Source of the DNA: Amanita rubescens
Taxonomy: Eukaryota > Basidiomycota > Agaricomycetes > Agaricales > Amanitaceae
Direction: 5' to 3'
NCBI GenBank assembly: GCA_015039365.1
Contig: WION01000029.1
Span: 285,443-349,442 of the forward strand
Length of the DNA stretch: 64,000 bases
Below the pieces are notes generated by a model. The model did no database searches, was not told where the DNA came from, and worked only from the letters and a program-made list of their open reading frames with translations. Positions 34,961 through 47,003 of this stretch are shown here, in pieces. Every line of letters starts with the position of its first letter. The first letter of the stretch is position 1. A program made the position numbers and the translations under genes.

Positions 34961-36889
34961 TGGTATCGCCACTGATGCCCCGCCGCCTACACTTCATAGC
35001 GTCTATGGTCCCTTAAAAAGGAAGGTTCATTATTTTAGATGACGAACGAAAGATTCGGCGAGGTTATGAATACCTCGCTTAATGGTGACATCAGACGTAC
35101 ACCAGTGTAGTCGAGAATTCAATCGAGAATTACTTGGGGGCAAACATAGTAGGATGGCTAGAAGGCTTGTTAACGGGCATTCTGTGTGAAAGATGCACAT
35201 CGAATAAGCTTAGCGCACATAAATGTGAAACACGTGTTTAAAGTTTCATTGTTCATCGACACACACGGAAAACTCAAAGGCACGACATCCCGGACCAGTA
35301 GTAGTCCTGTAAAGGCAATGCTGAATTAGATGAATTGCGGCGCCTCCATTTGTGATTAGGTTCGAGGACTGTAAATAATACCGTACGAATCGTGCACTAA
35401 TATAGGCTAGTCTTTACTTGGAAATGCTGATTGGAATCGAATCTAACGTTTGGCGTTCCCCAATCCAGAGAGAACCATATGTTCCGTAAAGCTCTTTGTC
35501 TCCCGTCATACAGCTGTTTTGGAGTTGAGCAAGACCTATCTTATATCGAATTCAGATACTAAACTTCGTATTCAGAGAAAAGATGCGCACCATGTTTTTC
35601 TCAGAACGCTTGGAATAGAAGTTCCATTCCGAGTATCCAAACGTTCATTCTGCCCCTCCCAGTCAAGAACTCGATAGAAGCTTTCACGAGGTGATCAGTC
35701 GTACGCAGATGACACGCGAGGATCAATGTACCATACAAGAATTGAAGTTTATGAGAACGGGTGTCCGAGTCCATAGATTGCCCGGTCCACCCATATTGCG
35801 ACATATCAAGCAGACACATGGCTTCCGTACTGTCTATCGGGCAAGTTGTGTCCACATATACTGTCGTAAAACCGGATTTAATACAAGTAAAAGCTGGTCA
35901 AAACATAGAAGACGACATACGTATCCATTGTGAGTACCAGCTGCGTCAACTTGAAGTTATACCTCCAAATGACCTGACACAGACAGAGAGTGCTGAACAT
36001 TGGCCGTACCACAAAAGCGAACGTTGGACACGGTTCTGCTTGGACACGTTGATCCTGTGTATGGGAGAGCCAACGGTAGGTCGCGTAGAGCTACGTGCTG
36101 CACGAGGGAGACGGTAAGCGGACTGAGTGTGAGAAGATACTAAGATACACGCACCTTTGCCTCGTCGAAATGATACGTTGGGATGCAGTGGCCCGACGTG
36201 CGGCAGCCAGCAGCTGCAGGGGTGTTGATGGTATTGAGAGCTGGGGGCGATTCATCTAGGGCGGTTTGGAGTGTTCACTTGTATCGTTTGAAGTACAGAG
36301 GGTTGGATCATCCGAATCTGGGTTAGGGAAGATCCGTAAACGGCTCAATAAGGCGTCTCAAATTCAAACCTCCTGGGCACTTCGATTTGAGACGGATATT
36401 GCACCATTCGTTGATTGTTGTCCTCGGTGTGTGTGGCTTTGTTTGGCTCAGCGTAGCCAGCAGTCATTATGCAAGTCATTTACCGCATCAAATCGTTGCC
36501 GAACCGCAAGTTCAAACCGGGAACTTCAGAAATTGAGGCAATGACAACAGTACGACTAAAACGGACGTTGTTGGCAGACGAGAGCCATTCGTTCTTGTTC
36601 TCGCGCCGTCATCGACAGGGACCGGGTTCGACGCGTCAGATCCGCTAGCATCGTTGGCAACTCTTCCTACCACAACGTTCCTCACCTGTCACGCGCTTTC
36701 CCCTTAAGTCGGCGGGGCTATATAGTAATATACTTTACTGGACGAAATAACATACCGCAAGTGCTTTGGTAAGTCTCGATCCTTGTCGACGCGCTCGCCA
36801 ATGCGCAACTCTGTTCGCTTGTTCAATTACCCACCGATCATAACTCAGGCAAGACGCCAGATACATTTATTTGCCGTTTGGCGATGTAT

Positions 36890-36986
36890 TTGCCTACATA
36901 GACGCATGTCTACTAATAAGAAGGCGAAAGACAATATTTACCTACATAGATGCGCATCTACTAATGGGAAGGCGAAAGACAACAGG
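36890..36986. repeat. Two-unit tandem repeat (about 48 bp)
   Basis: CCTACATAGA[C/T]GC..TCTACTAAT..AAGGCGAAAGACAA occurs twice in direct succession. Confidence 0.8.
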
Positions 36987-37097
36987 TCTCAATTGGAAGT
37001 CTACATATTCGGGTATGAATCTATACAACAACTTATTGAAAAACCCTGTACTTAGGATGAACGAAAATGAGTTCATACCACACACATAGGCGAACTT

Positions 37098-38287
37098 TTA
37101 AAGCTCTTCTCGAGACAAGGCAACCATTTCAGAGTGGTGGCGAGGTGCAGCCGGAATGGCACGTTCAATGGTTGAGTCACCAATAAATGTGGGCGGTTCT
37201 AGTTCTGAGTTGGCCCTATTTTGTGCCACCCGTATCAATATAAGATTAAAAGCAATTCCTGCAGTGCGATTGTTCTGCGTGCATGGGTGAGATACAGTCC
37301 CGGCGGCATTCATTGATGACATACAATAGCGCTCGTTATGAAAACCCCGTTGTAGGAGTTGATAATCACTGTGCAAAAATTGGCGATACTCGTGAGGGTG
37401 TATAATAAACCCGATTCAGCAATAACACGAATTACAAAACGGGCAAAGCGTCGAGATAAACTATTTTTCCAGATTCGAAATGTAATAATAGCAGCTTTAA
37501 TTTAACTTTGAATTAATATCATCAAATGCATCGCGATCTATTCACTCACACGTTGCAAATATGTTTATGATAATGGTAGCGGCATAATAGGACCCCGGCA
37601 TTGCATTACAATCGTAAGGGCTGGTTGGTTCATTTCCGGTGATTGCAGTGATAATGCTCCAATATGTTAATGTGATAAGGCTTGAGATGTTGTACATCCA
37701 TAAGAGGAGGAGAAGGATGGCGATTCGCCATGATCTATTGTAAACCGTCCAACAACGGAAGATCTGATACAAAGTCATGAGCACCCAGTGATTAACTTTG
37801 CACATTCACAAACCAGGACACCATCAGTTATAATTGACGTCAACATTTCTATAAACATCTGGAGAGTTCAGCCCATCAATAATTCAATTCTTGGACTGCG
37901 TACATTGATGATCTTGATATAAGCAGTGGCACTCTGAGTAACGTATAGCGCTCTTCGCAGACAGAGGCCGAGGGTTGTCACCGAGAAAGCAAAGAGGATG
38001 AGGGTAATGGTTAAGAATGGCCGATGAATGGGCTTGCGTAGGGTCCCGCCATCGTCTGAAAAGATGAGCCATCGTAAACACAGGAGAAACGAGGCGAAAT
38101 ATACACCCGTTAGAAGTGCTTGCAAGGTTATCCCAATGATCAATGCTTCAATGGGGGATAACATGTTAAATACAATTTCAACATATAACTTGACCCAGAT
38201 ATTTATACCGTGACTGGTCGAATTGTCAGCGAATGGAACGAAAATACAACCAATGATATTGGTCATGGCGGGCGAGCCGCTGGTCAT
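37098..38287 (-). CDS. Seven-helix integral membrane protein, basidiomycete family
   Basis: Five or six exons, all in frame. The start ATG 38287 (MTSGSPAMTNIIG) is followed by NMLSPIEALIIGITLQALL, FASFLLCLRWLIFSDDGGTL and FLTITLILFAFSVTTLGL. After two short introns (GTACGC..CCAG, GTTTGT..TCAG) comes IFRCWTVYNRSWRIAILL with MYNISSLITLTYWSI. Then the splice joins FAT to SAIITFRIW, RFARFVIRVIAESGLLYTLTSI, and, after GTATGT..ACGCAG, AGIAFNLILIRVAQNRA. The polar tail ends in VALSREEL. The order of about seven hydrophobic segments and the motifs match a family very common in Agaricomycete genomes that has no assigned function; it is receptor-like in topology. Membrane location is inferred from the hydrophobicity. 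Confidence 0.75.
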
Positions 38288-41200
38288 CAATGACTGCACA
38301 GGACTCTGTGATCACAGTTGATCTGTCAATCAGTAATGAGTGATGAAGGCGCTGCGGGATAACCAGGAAGGTACTAATCACCTTGGAAGGCCCGATCTAA
38401 ACATTAGCTATAGATTCGTGTTCTAATCCAATACTCGCCTCTTTTGTTTAGAGTGGTTACGAAATGGATGGCGGGCGAAATGTGGCTGCAGTAGTAACCA
38501 CACGAGAACAACCTGGAGAAGGTTTAATTCTCAGGCCCTGCCACGTTGGCGCAGTATCAACATCACGTCCTCATCGCCATTCCGCGTGTTCCTCATCAGA
38601 AAAATGTTATTCCTTTACTAGGTACTGACATCTCTATCGAGAACAGTTTTGTAGACGCCTTTTATAATGTAATTAGTTACACGGAGATCAAGCACAACAA
38701 TGAAAATACCGTATCTGTTCCTTCCCTTTCAAGATTTCGGAACGTGCGCCTAAGTTGACAGATCTTTCTTCTCCGCTCACTTTACAACATCTTAAGTAGG
38801 CGCACAGCCATGTAACTGGGAAAAGATAACGCAATTCAGTCCCGCTCTATCAGCGACACGAACGCTAACTTCAACCCGCAAGACGCAAGAGGTGCCAGTG
38901 AGTGTGACGCTCGTGACATTCTGTCAGAGAGTGACGGCAGGAGATATGCGCGTCGCCTTTTTTCAACGTTCTCCGCCTTTTTTATGCTTCTGTAAAGACC
39001 GGGAGGATTACAACCTAGGTTCTGCCCATCCTAAACAACACTCTCATCGCGGACATTCGACAAACCGCAAAAACCGTCCCTATTAAGAAAGTCCTGCCAT
39101 TCCTCTTTTATGAATGTTTATCCCCGACTAATACCTCAGACCTTTCAGCAGGGATACACTGCGTTCGGGAAACGTGTACATATACCCTTACTCATCTCTC
39201 AGTGAGTAACTCTGAGACGCATAGCGTGAACCCCCTCACCGTGTTAACCCTAGACCTGATGCAGCTCCTGGGATCTCTTAATTGGATTGACGATGCGATC
39301 CAATCTTTCGGTTTGATCAAAAGCAAGAACCCTGCTTGTGATGCTATGTTCTACTTTGTGCCTCCTGCTCCGTTCGAGGCTTGCGCCCAGTTTGTTCGCA
39401 ACATAACTGAAGGAATCATTGTCAGGCTATACAATATGCTGAGCTGATAGGCACCGCTTCCTTCTCGTTTTTTTCTCGAACGGCCTGAACGCGAGTCTTC
39501 TGGGACCGTGGTTAGATTCAAGTTCACGCGCATATCTTCTGGGTAGTTCGTATAGGGGTAGGTAGGTCGAGGTAGGGCGAGCAGAAGGTGTAGGAGACGG
39601 AGGAGGGAGGATGAGGTGAAGATGGGCACAAGGCACTGATTGCGTCTTTTCCGGGTCCGGCCCGACTTCTGAGTGGGCTATCCGCTCTCTTCGGTAAGAT
39701 TGCGGAGCGGCGAGCTTCTTGCTCCTCTCCTCTTCTGGACCAGCGCTTCAAGATGATGCCGGGACACCGTTTTGCAATCGGTATGGCGGGACACGACACG
39801 GCGTTATGGATCATATTGACCCTGATTTGATATGATGAGGGTAGTACTATGCCCATTGGACGCACTATGTTATTGAGCTGGATCTCTCTAATGGGGCCCC
39901 AATCGTTTCCGTCCTCGGCGATAAGCCGGGGGAGTTGAAACGTATCGGTCCCATTCCTGGTTCTGAAGATGAAATACTGGAGAAGCTCTCTGCTGGCCCA
40001 TGGCGTCGTATGCCGTATGTCAGTGATTTTGTTTAATATGTATAACATTTGAGATGACTTATTGGACGCAATAGCACAAGGGCTTCAACGCCGACGATAG
40101 GTTGATTTTCTCGCGTTACCGCGGTTTTCAACTTGAACATGGGATGCGCATTGCACCAGGAACCCCACCACCGATTTCCGATCAGATTCGCGTTCACGTT
40201 CTCACGGGCTTTCGGGAAAATAAAGAATACAAGGGAAATCCGAAGATGATTTCTGGTCCTTTGGTACGGGATAGAGGTAGAAATAATATTTCTGTGATGT
40301 TGTGGTGTCTCACATGCCACAGAATGACAATCGTAACATTATTATGGAGATTCACCCTGATGATCTGAGCTTAACCTTTTCCGAACTGCCTGACGGTGCC
40401 GAGGCGGTGAAAGTTAAGGACGTTAAAAAACGTGCTGTCAGCACCTGGCGTCGAATGCCACTGGTTAGTGTTCTACTGTGCAATTTTACAACCTTTCACG
40501 CATCTTGTTGGACCCCACAGAATCCCCAAGTATGCTGTAACTCGTAGCGACGAGTTGATTGTCAGGACGCAAAAAGATGTGCTCTATTTCGACCTCTTCC
40601 GGGAGCCGACTCAATACTAGGTTTCGTCATTTTAGAATAGCAATAGTACCGTGGCTTGATTTGTGTCTATGTCTTTCCGTCCGGTGTGCATTTAAAGTCA
40701 GATATGCGGTCGACGGAAGGGTTACATATCAGCGCGTCACGAAGAACGCGAAGAAAATTTGCTACAGACAGAAACACGTTTTAGTGATTCGAAACGTTGA
40801 TGGTCTGAGTGTCTGGAGATAGGGTATAAAGCCAGCCTATGCGAGACAGCTCTTAATCCGATGAACAAAATGGCAAAACCTCGAGCGGTACGTACAATGT
40901 GCAACGTTCAGCTGCGCAGGTCCCTTTGCAGATCCGGAACGAACCTCTACCGAAAATTTCTAGTAGAGTGTGAGGCTGCTTTCACAGATCTGAATCGGCC
41001 TGTATGCTCCGTGATTTAAAACGTCGTCCATGGAATCTTGACGAGGGAAGCAAGGCGCAAGGTACGATGCCGATGCCCGAAGCCGATGCCCAGCGAGCAC
41101 TAAGGTGAGTCCTGAAAAGCCATAAGGAAGGCTGGTCTGAATTGGAAACGACTGTCGAACGTACTGGACCGTGAGAGATCTGCTTGACTTTCGTCATACG

Positions 41201-41353
41201 AAATGATGACGTTTTGGCGGCATGCGAGGGTAAAATTAATTTATCGTTCTCGATACAATACGATTAAGTTTTCGTGCAAAATGGATTCAAAAGTTCTAAA
41301 TCCTAGATACACATAGTACTTTGTTTGCCGCAGATAATCTAGACGTGCGAGGC
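38288..41353. other. Gene-poor region with relic open frames
   Basis: Includes the second copy of the 34.6-kb repeat (38325-38650). Between 39.84 and 40.62 kb, two stretches on the plus strand code for similar pieces, LDLSNGAPIVSVL..PWRRMP and MEIHPDDLSLTFSE..TWRRMPL. They may be remnants of two small related genes, but I could not build a model. Confidence 0.35.
38325..38650. repeat. Direct repeat, copy B
   Basis: Second full copy of the element at 34620-34960, same orientation. The two copies bracket the seven-helix gene region. Confidence 0.7.
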
Positions 41354-42612
41354 TCACGTCGTTTCATGTGGCCGCACGACAAGTTTGACCCCTGATACGC
41401 TATTCTTCTCCAATCTTTCTAACGCATTCGTAATGCCCGCAAGCCCATTAGGAACTACCTCCACTCTGTTTGGCTACGGGAACAAGAGTCAGACACATCA
41501 AATGCAAGGATGGTGTACACTTTACTCACCTTGATGGCGCCTTCTTCCAATAGCGAAGTCAAGTGACTATACAATACTGCGACGTTTTCGTGGTTCTCTT
41601 CGGCGGCAGCCCACCCATACACTTTACATAACTTCTTGCTTTCCGTAGTCTGGATCGAGTCCCGGTTGACCACCAAGTGCTGCCCTCCGGGAGAGAGTAG
41701 ATCATAGACCATCTGGCCTGTCTCTGGATTCATGATTCCATCTACAGAGTACTTCAATGGTTGTCCGTCCAACAACTCGGTGATCTTAACAGCGACGTCC
41801 CCTGTGGACAAATGACGGTCAATGACATGGGTCGCTCCAAGTGATTTGAGGTAATCAGAGTGCTTGGCCGAAGCAGTTGTGATGATGGTGAAGCCAGAGA
41901 GCTTAGCGCATTGAATAGCTGCACGGCATGGTCAGACATCAGGATAAAGTTATGCAGGACGAAAACGTACCGAATTGACCAATCGACGTAGCCCCTCCGA
42001 TGATAACGATGCTTTCTCCCGCACATTTGTCGCGGCCTACGACAAGAGGATTCGCAATGCCCAGACCGTCCAGATGTTTATTGAACAATCCAGCAAAAGC
42101 GGTTACCAGGCAGATGGGAATAGTCGAAGCCTCGTCGTATGTGATGTTGGCAGGAATCTAGTAGGAGAAACACGGTACATTTATTGCACGCATTCTAAGA
42201 TCGTTACGTACCTTGACGACGAGTGCCGCTTGGAAGACGCCATACTGCTGGAACCCAGATCCTCCCCTTCTGTACCATCTGGTGGCCTGGACCAAACTGC
42301 AGAAGGATCAGTTTCACTCACAGGGGGGGGGGGAAAAACTGCGCCAACTCACATTCTATCGCCCACAGAGACATTGGTCACACCTTCGCCAAGTTCTTCA
42401 ACGTCGCCTGCAACATCACCCCCTAGGACTACGGGGTAGCTCTCCACAAGGACATCGTACTTTCTTATCATCCAATCCATCGGATTCACGGCCGCCGAGT
42501 GGATTTTGATGAGGACTTCGCCTGGACCTGGTCTCGGCACATCTATCGTGTCGAGCTTGAAGCTGCCACAGGCGTTTGGAAGGACGAGAGCCGTCTGCGT
42601 GAGGGGTGCCAT
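41354..42612 (-). CDS. Medium-chain dehydrogenase / quinone-oxidoreductase-like, intact copy
   Basis: Third member of the dehydrogenase family in the window and the only one with a completely clean frame. Five exons run from ATG 42612 ([14 protein letters not shown]) to TGA 41354. Motifs in order are [68 protein letters not shown], the cofactor loop [13 protein letters not shown], and LGATHVIDR. The C-terminus is [18 protein letters not shown]. Introns are GTGAGT (with 11 consecutive G on the plus strand at about 42323), GTACGT, GTACGT and GTGAGT. Exon borders match those of the 19.9-kb gene, so the copies share an ancestor. Sequence divergence is clear, so the duplication is older than the 18-21 kb tandem pair. 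Substrate unknown. Confidence 0.85.
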
Positions 42613-43656
42613 GGAATGCTTTCAATTTTGTTGCTGCTACGAGGGCTTTCGAATTTATGCAATAGTCATCGTAATCTTGATGAATAGATGAGCGGAACCG
42701 TTCCGAGACACAAAGCAACAATGTCAGTTTAAGTTGGTCTTTATCAGATGCGCCCAACCTCGCCGGACAGACGTGTATGGCCGATACATGGGCGCAGACT
42801 CCGAGTCGGTTCCGATTCTGGTCATCGAAAAACACAGTCACGACACTCTTGCCAGTGCTGTGTAATTGCTACAGCCAAATAACCGCACGAATAAGACGGC
42901 AGCCTGCAGTGACCTTGATAGCGATAAATCATAGGAAAATCCAGTGGTCGAGTCATGGGCTACAGTGCATAAAAGATGCAATATTGAACGCTGATGCCAT
43001 CACGGGAGATGCCAGCGCGTCTTCTTTCATTCACCGCTACGTCCCCCTTGGGCGCCGCCACCAATGCCAGAAACCCCATCTATCAGTGTACCAAATACTG
43101 GCTGACTCGAATTGCGGTTATCGCTGCTCCTAATGGGGGGCAAGAAGAACATCCGGTGACTCGTTGGACAAACCCCGAATGGTCGTTTTCTTGTAACTCC
43201 GTGCACTTGACGGATAACGGGTTGCACGTTGAAATCCAGTAACATTTCCAACCTGGCACGGTGCTCATTATATACTTAACCGAGCTCCCAACAGCTTTCC
43301 AGACGCAAGTGTCCACCGGACGTTTAAAAAACGGCGATCATTTTTTTTGGACAAGCATGGGAAGTTGATAACGTTGAAGTTTAACCTTATTCCTGACGAC
43401 GTCAACTCGAGAGCCAATCAACTTGCCAAATGAGGCAGCAGGTCATCTCAGTTGCGATAGCACGGGAATGGCGATGGTTCAATGGGACGCCATAGAATCA
43501 AGTACTAGTTTTCTCGCATAAGATAGCTTGTCGGAATCCTCTGCTTCCTTCGTCAGAGCTGGTCTCTTACAGTACGCCTAGCGCCACATTCAGTACGAAA
43601 GCAGGTCTTTTTCTTTTTTTTTAACGCGTCACCCGTGGCTCTTGCTCGCCATTATT
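42613..43656. other. Intergenic
   Basis: 5' flank of the dehydrogenase gene and nothing else that I can support. Confidence 0.4.
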
Positions 43657-44152
43657 ATGGCTCTTATCTTCACCTACGTCATCGCTTCCCCTCTGCCGAG
43701 CGGAAAGGGCAAAGTGAGCCGATCGCATAGCAGGTAAGTCTTGTACATCTAATCATGGTTCTCTCTGTGAACACGATGCTCCAGGAAGCGGGAGTCACGG
43801 AGGTCCTGTCGGGGGACGAAATTCTATGTCCAACGTTAGGGCGGGGTCAGGTGCCGGGTTGGATACGCTGGAAATGATACGGAGGCTTGAGAGCGCCGGC
43901 ATTCCCCAGGTGCAGGCCAAAGTCATAACCGAGGCAATAAGTAGTCATTTCAAGAGCCACAAAGATACGGCAGTCAAGTTGGATATGTCAGATATCACAC
44001 GGGTGCTTGACAAGGTTGGTATTCCTAAGGAGAAGGCCGAGGTTGTGAAAGAGGCGGATAGAGCAGAGTCAAGAATAGTAGCAGTCATACCTCACAAAGA
44101 TCCCCATTTCCATAGTAGTACTAAATACCGTCGTAATCATACCTTGACTTAG
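43657..44152 (+). pseudogene. Secreted-peptide-like exon plus repeat-containing ORF, frame mismatch
   Basis: Exon 43657-43733 codes for a hydrophobic start and ASPLPSGKGK, like the secreted peptide at 33828. A GTAAGT..CTCCAG intron (43734-43784) follows. The next exon has an open frame to 44152 with GLDTLEMIRRLESAGIPQ, KVITEAISSHF, then ITRVLDKVGIPKEKAEVV. Two related halves (R-L-x2-x-GIP-x3-A-x-V) are visible. This second part resembles the helical repeats of DUF1640/CCDC90-type proteins, but only loosely. The two exons do not join in frame; one base is in excess. It is either a relic, a sequencing error, or two unrelated pieces. Confidence 0.35.
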
Positions 44153-44458
44153 TGACGGTGAGCAATTTACGTGGTCGAACAAACTGCATCGCAACCTAGC
44201 TGTATAAATGCGTGCCACTGCAGTCTAAGTTCGGACAGATGGGGACGTGGACAATTGCCTACGCATTGGTAGGATAGGATAGGGAATAGAGTCCGGATAC
44301 AGCTGCTTTAGAGATTACAGATGGAAGCATAGAACAGAGAAATCATTATAGTAACACAAAAGATAGTCATGCAACAGCTTTGTACAGCCTATAAAGATAT
44401 TCAATCACGAGACGCATAAATGGGAGCGATATCTGGTCAAGGAGAGATACTATCACCC
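44153..44458. other. 3' flank of IML2-like gene
   Basis: About 300 bases with no gene. Confidence 0.4.
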
Positions 44459-47003
44459 CTATTTCTGTGTTCTCTTGTTTAGATCTTCCAAAGCTGCGTG
44501 AGACCTAATGTGCAAGGCGTTCTGAGGCACGCGTCGTGAGCACCTAGCCGAGGGTGATGGCAATGAAAAAAGCCTACCTCCATACTATATTTCCCTTTCC
44601 GCCCAGACGGTCCGACTTCCAACGTCTTGCCCGACAAGACGAGCTCAAACTGCTCGCGAGCTTCGTCCGTTTTGCCCTGACAGCGTAACAACCGGCCATA
44701 CTCGTAGTCTGTATTCCAAATTCAGCGCGCCTTTCTCCTGCCAACAAAATAACTCACGAGCATAATACACAATGTGATGATCCAAATCAATCTTGGGACC
44801 ATTCTCAAACACAAACTTGAACGCGGCGGCACTCTTGGTTTCCGCTTCTTCCCTTGGAATGCTCACCACTTCGTCCGGGTCAATCTCCGCATCCGGATCC
44901 TACATCGTACGGGTCCAAAGTTAACCCAACTTTCAAAGGAAAGAAGCGAGTAAGACTTACCGGATATGCAACATACCGCAAACACACGCCCTCCAAAAAC
45001 TTGGTCAAACAATAATCGTCCCAATACCCAACCCCGTCCCCTTCATAATCCTTCACCTTTGGCCTTTTACCCTTTTCACCTCCGCTGACTCTCTTTTCGC
45101 AAGTCGGAGTGCTTCTCCAATTTCTCCAACGTTGAGTACACCTGTGGTAACATCCGATCGGTGATAACAGGTCGAGGCGCATGCGAAATGGCCAAGAACA
45201 CATAGGCCAACTCCAAACCAGGAAGGATTAATCGGTTCTTCTGCGCCAAGAACTTGCGCGCCTTCCTCGCGACGAGTTTCTAATCAGAGCCAACAAACAT
45301 TTAGCCACCCCACTCCAAGCGTTAGCGTTAAAAGGCAAACACAAACCTCCAACGGAATCGACTTTCCAGCGATTTTCTGCCTCAATCCCTGCACCCTCTC
45401 CATCGCCTTCACCGCCTCCTCCTCATCCCCACTTTCCAACATACACACCGCCATTCCATAAGTATAAATACTTTTGGACCAGGTCGATTCCTTCTCCATC
45501 ACCTTCCAACACTCCAACGAATCTTTCGTCTCCCATAACGCTAAATGCGCGAGGGCAATCTCCCATATGGAGATATGATGCAAATTACGATACTGCGATT
45601 GTGATTCCATCGCCTGAGTGTAGTACGCGATCGCCCGGCGGGGTTGGGAACAGCACAGCGAAATCCGACCAGCGCCAAAGAGGAAAAATACGCCTTTGGG
45701 GAATCGTTGGAGATTCCAGTCTAGGATTTTGCGTGCGATGGAGAGGTCAACGCCTTCAAATGTGATGCTGGAGAGGACGAGGTGGAAGATGAGGAGGGCC
45801 ATGTCGCAAATGGGGCGTCGGACGCCTTCTTCCTCTAGTTATCCATTACCAGTCAGTATTGGTAAAGATAGTGGATACAGGGAAACGCACTTGCGCTCAC
45901 GCTCGGCTCGTGTCGGTCGGTTGACCATCCCCCTACTTTCATCAAGCTCTGGAGACCCAGCTGTCTATCACCTTTATATCCAAATAATTCAACGATAGTT
46001 TGCAACTTGGCTGGCATAAGTGAAAGAATGATATTGCACATCCCAACGCCGAGGTATACGCCCGAGCGGAAGTGTTTGTCTATGGTGGTATCTTCGGGTT
46101 CACCCCGCTCGCGGGCTTCAGCGTCCATGGTATCGAGGTATTGTCCCAAGTGTCGGTATATGGATATCGTGGTACGCATGTTGAGCCTGCGCAAGTTGGG
46201 GTGGGGTTAGAACGGGATATATACGTAACCTAAGTAACACGTACGCCTCTTTGATAAATGCTAGCCAATCGCCTGAATAGACTATGCCAAGCAGAGACTG
46301 GACGGAAACAATAGCATGAGAAATGAATATGGCGAAATATTAGAGCTACTCACCTTCTCGAAGAGAGATTCGGCATACACCAGTTCAGCATGACGCTCGA
46401 CGGGCGTCATGGACCGGACGAAGGTGACCGGGATTATGGAGCGCCGAGACGACGTAGCCCGCTATCCGAGATCCGAGGAACGACTGTTTCTTGCGGTGCT
46501 GGCTTGCGATGTGGTTGCCCCGACGGGTATGTGTAATGCCAGCAAGTAGATCCTATTCAAAAATTTCGATCAGAATTTGACCCCCTAGCATGCCGACACG
46601 AAACACGCACCTCGTCCGCGTACGACATCAAAGACTTCACACACTGAATAAGCCCGTAACCAGTCGCAAAGTAAAGACGTTCCCTGTCCGAGCAAAGCAT
46701 CAGTCGTCAGTGCCATTCGATGATATAGATAGTTCGGAGAGCACGAGGGTGTGCCACGTACTTGGCCTCGTCGCTGGCATGGCAGAATTCCTCAGATTCG
46801 AGCATGTGCGAGCTGAGAAAGACTTCGAGGGCGTATTGGACGCCGGAGATATCGTCAAGAGCATCTGGGCTGTATGGATACTTGATCTCTGGAGGATTGC
46901 CCACAACGAACAGGGGTTTCCACGATGGTTCCTGTACGGCGTCTCCAGGGTGTGCATGGCCGTTACCGTTAACAATGGGAGACACCTGAGTGGTGGTCGA
47001 CAT
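44459..47003 (-). CDS. IML2: IML2/TTC39-like tetratricopeptide protein
   Basis: Member of the IML2/TTC39 family (Pfam IML2-like, formerly DUF3808). In yeast, IML2 acts in lipid-droplet-linked clearance of inclusion bodies. About nine exons from ATG 47003 to TAG 44459. Recognised blocks are YALEVFLSSHMLESEEF, ERLYFATGYGLIQCVKSLMS, SMTPVERHAELVYAESLFEK, LLGIVYSGDWLAFIKEA and LNMRTTISIYR. Then follow FRSGVYLGVGMCNIILSLMP, FGYKGDRQLGLQSLM, FPKGVFFLFGAGRISLC and YYTQAMESQSQYRNLHHIS. The C-terminus HYEYGRLLRCQGKTDEARE leads to NALHIRSHAALEDLNKR. TPR-type helix pairs dominate. Two one-base excesses interrupt it: near 46430-46470 (between AGYVVS and SMTPVERH) and near 45085-45110 (between STLEKLEKHSD and GEKGKRPKVKDYEG). 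For the first, a poor 55-58 nt intron could also restore the frame, at the cost of the conserved SMTPVE. Confidence 0.8.

Larger units (their letters stand above)
34085..37097. other. Repeat-rich region without recognised genes
   Basis: Contains two copies of a decayed element (34.41-34.60 and 34.62-34.96 kb) that recurs at 38.33-38.65 kb. A frame on the plus strand (35761-36117) and one on the minus strand (35601-35855) overlap and neither matches a family I know. A two-unit tandem repeat lies at 36890-36986. Confidence 0.4.
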
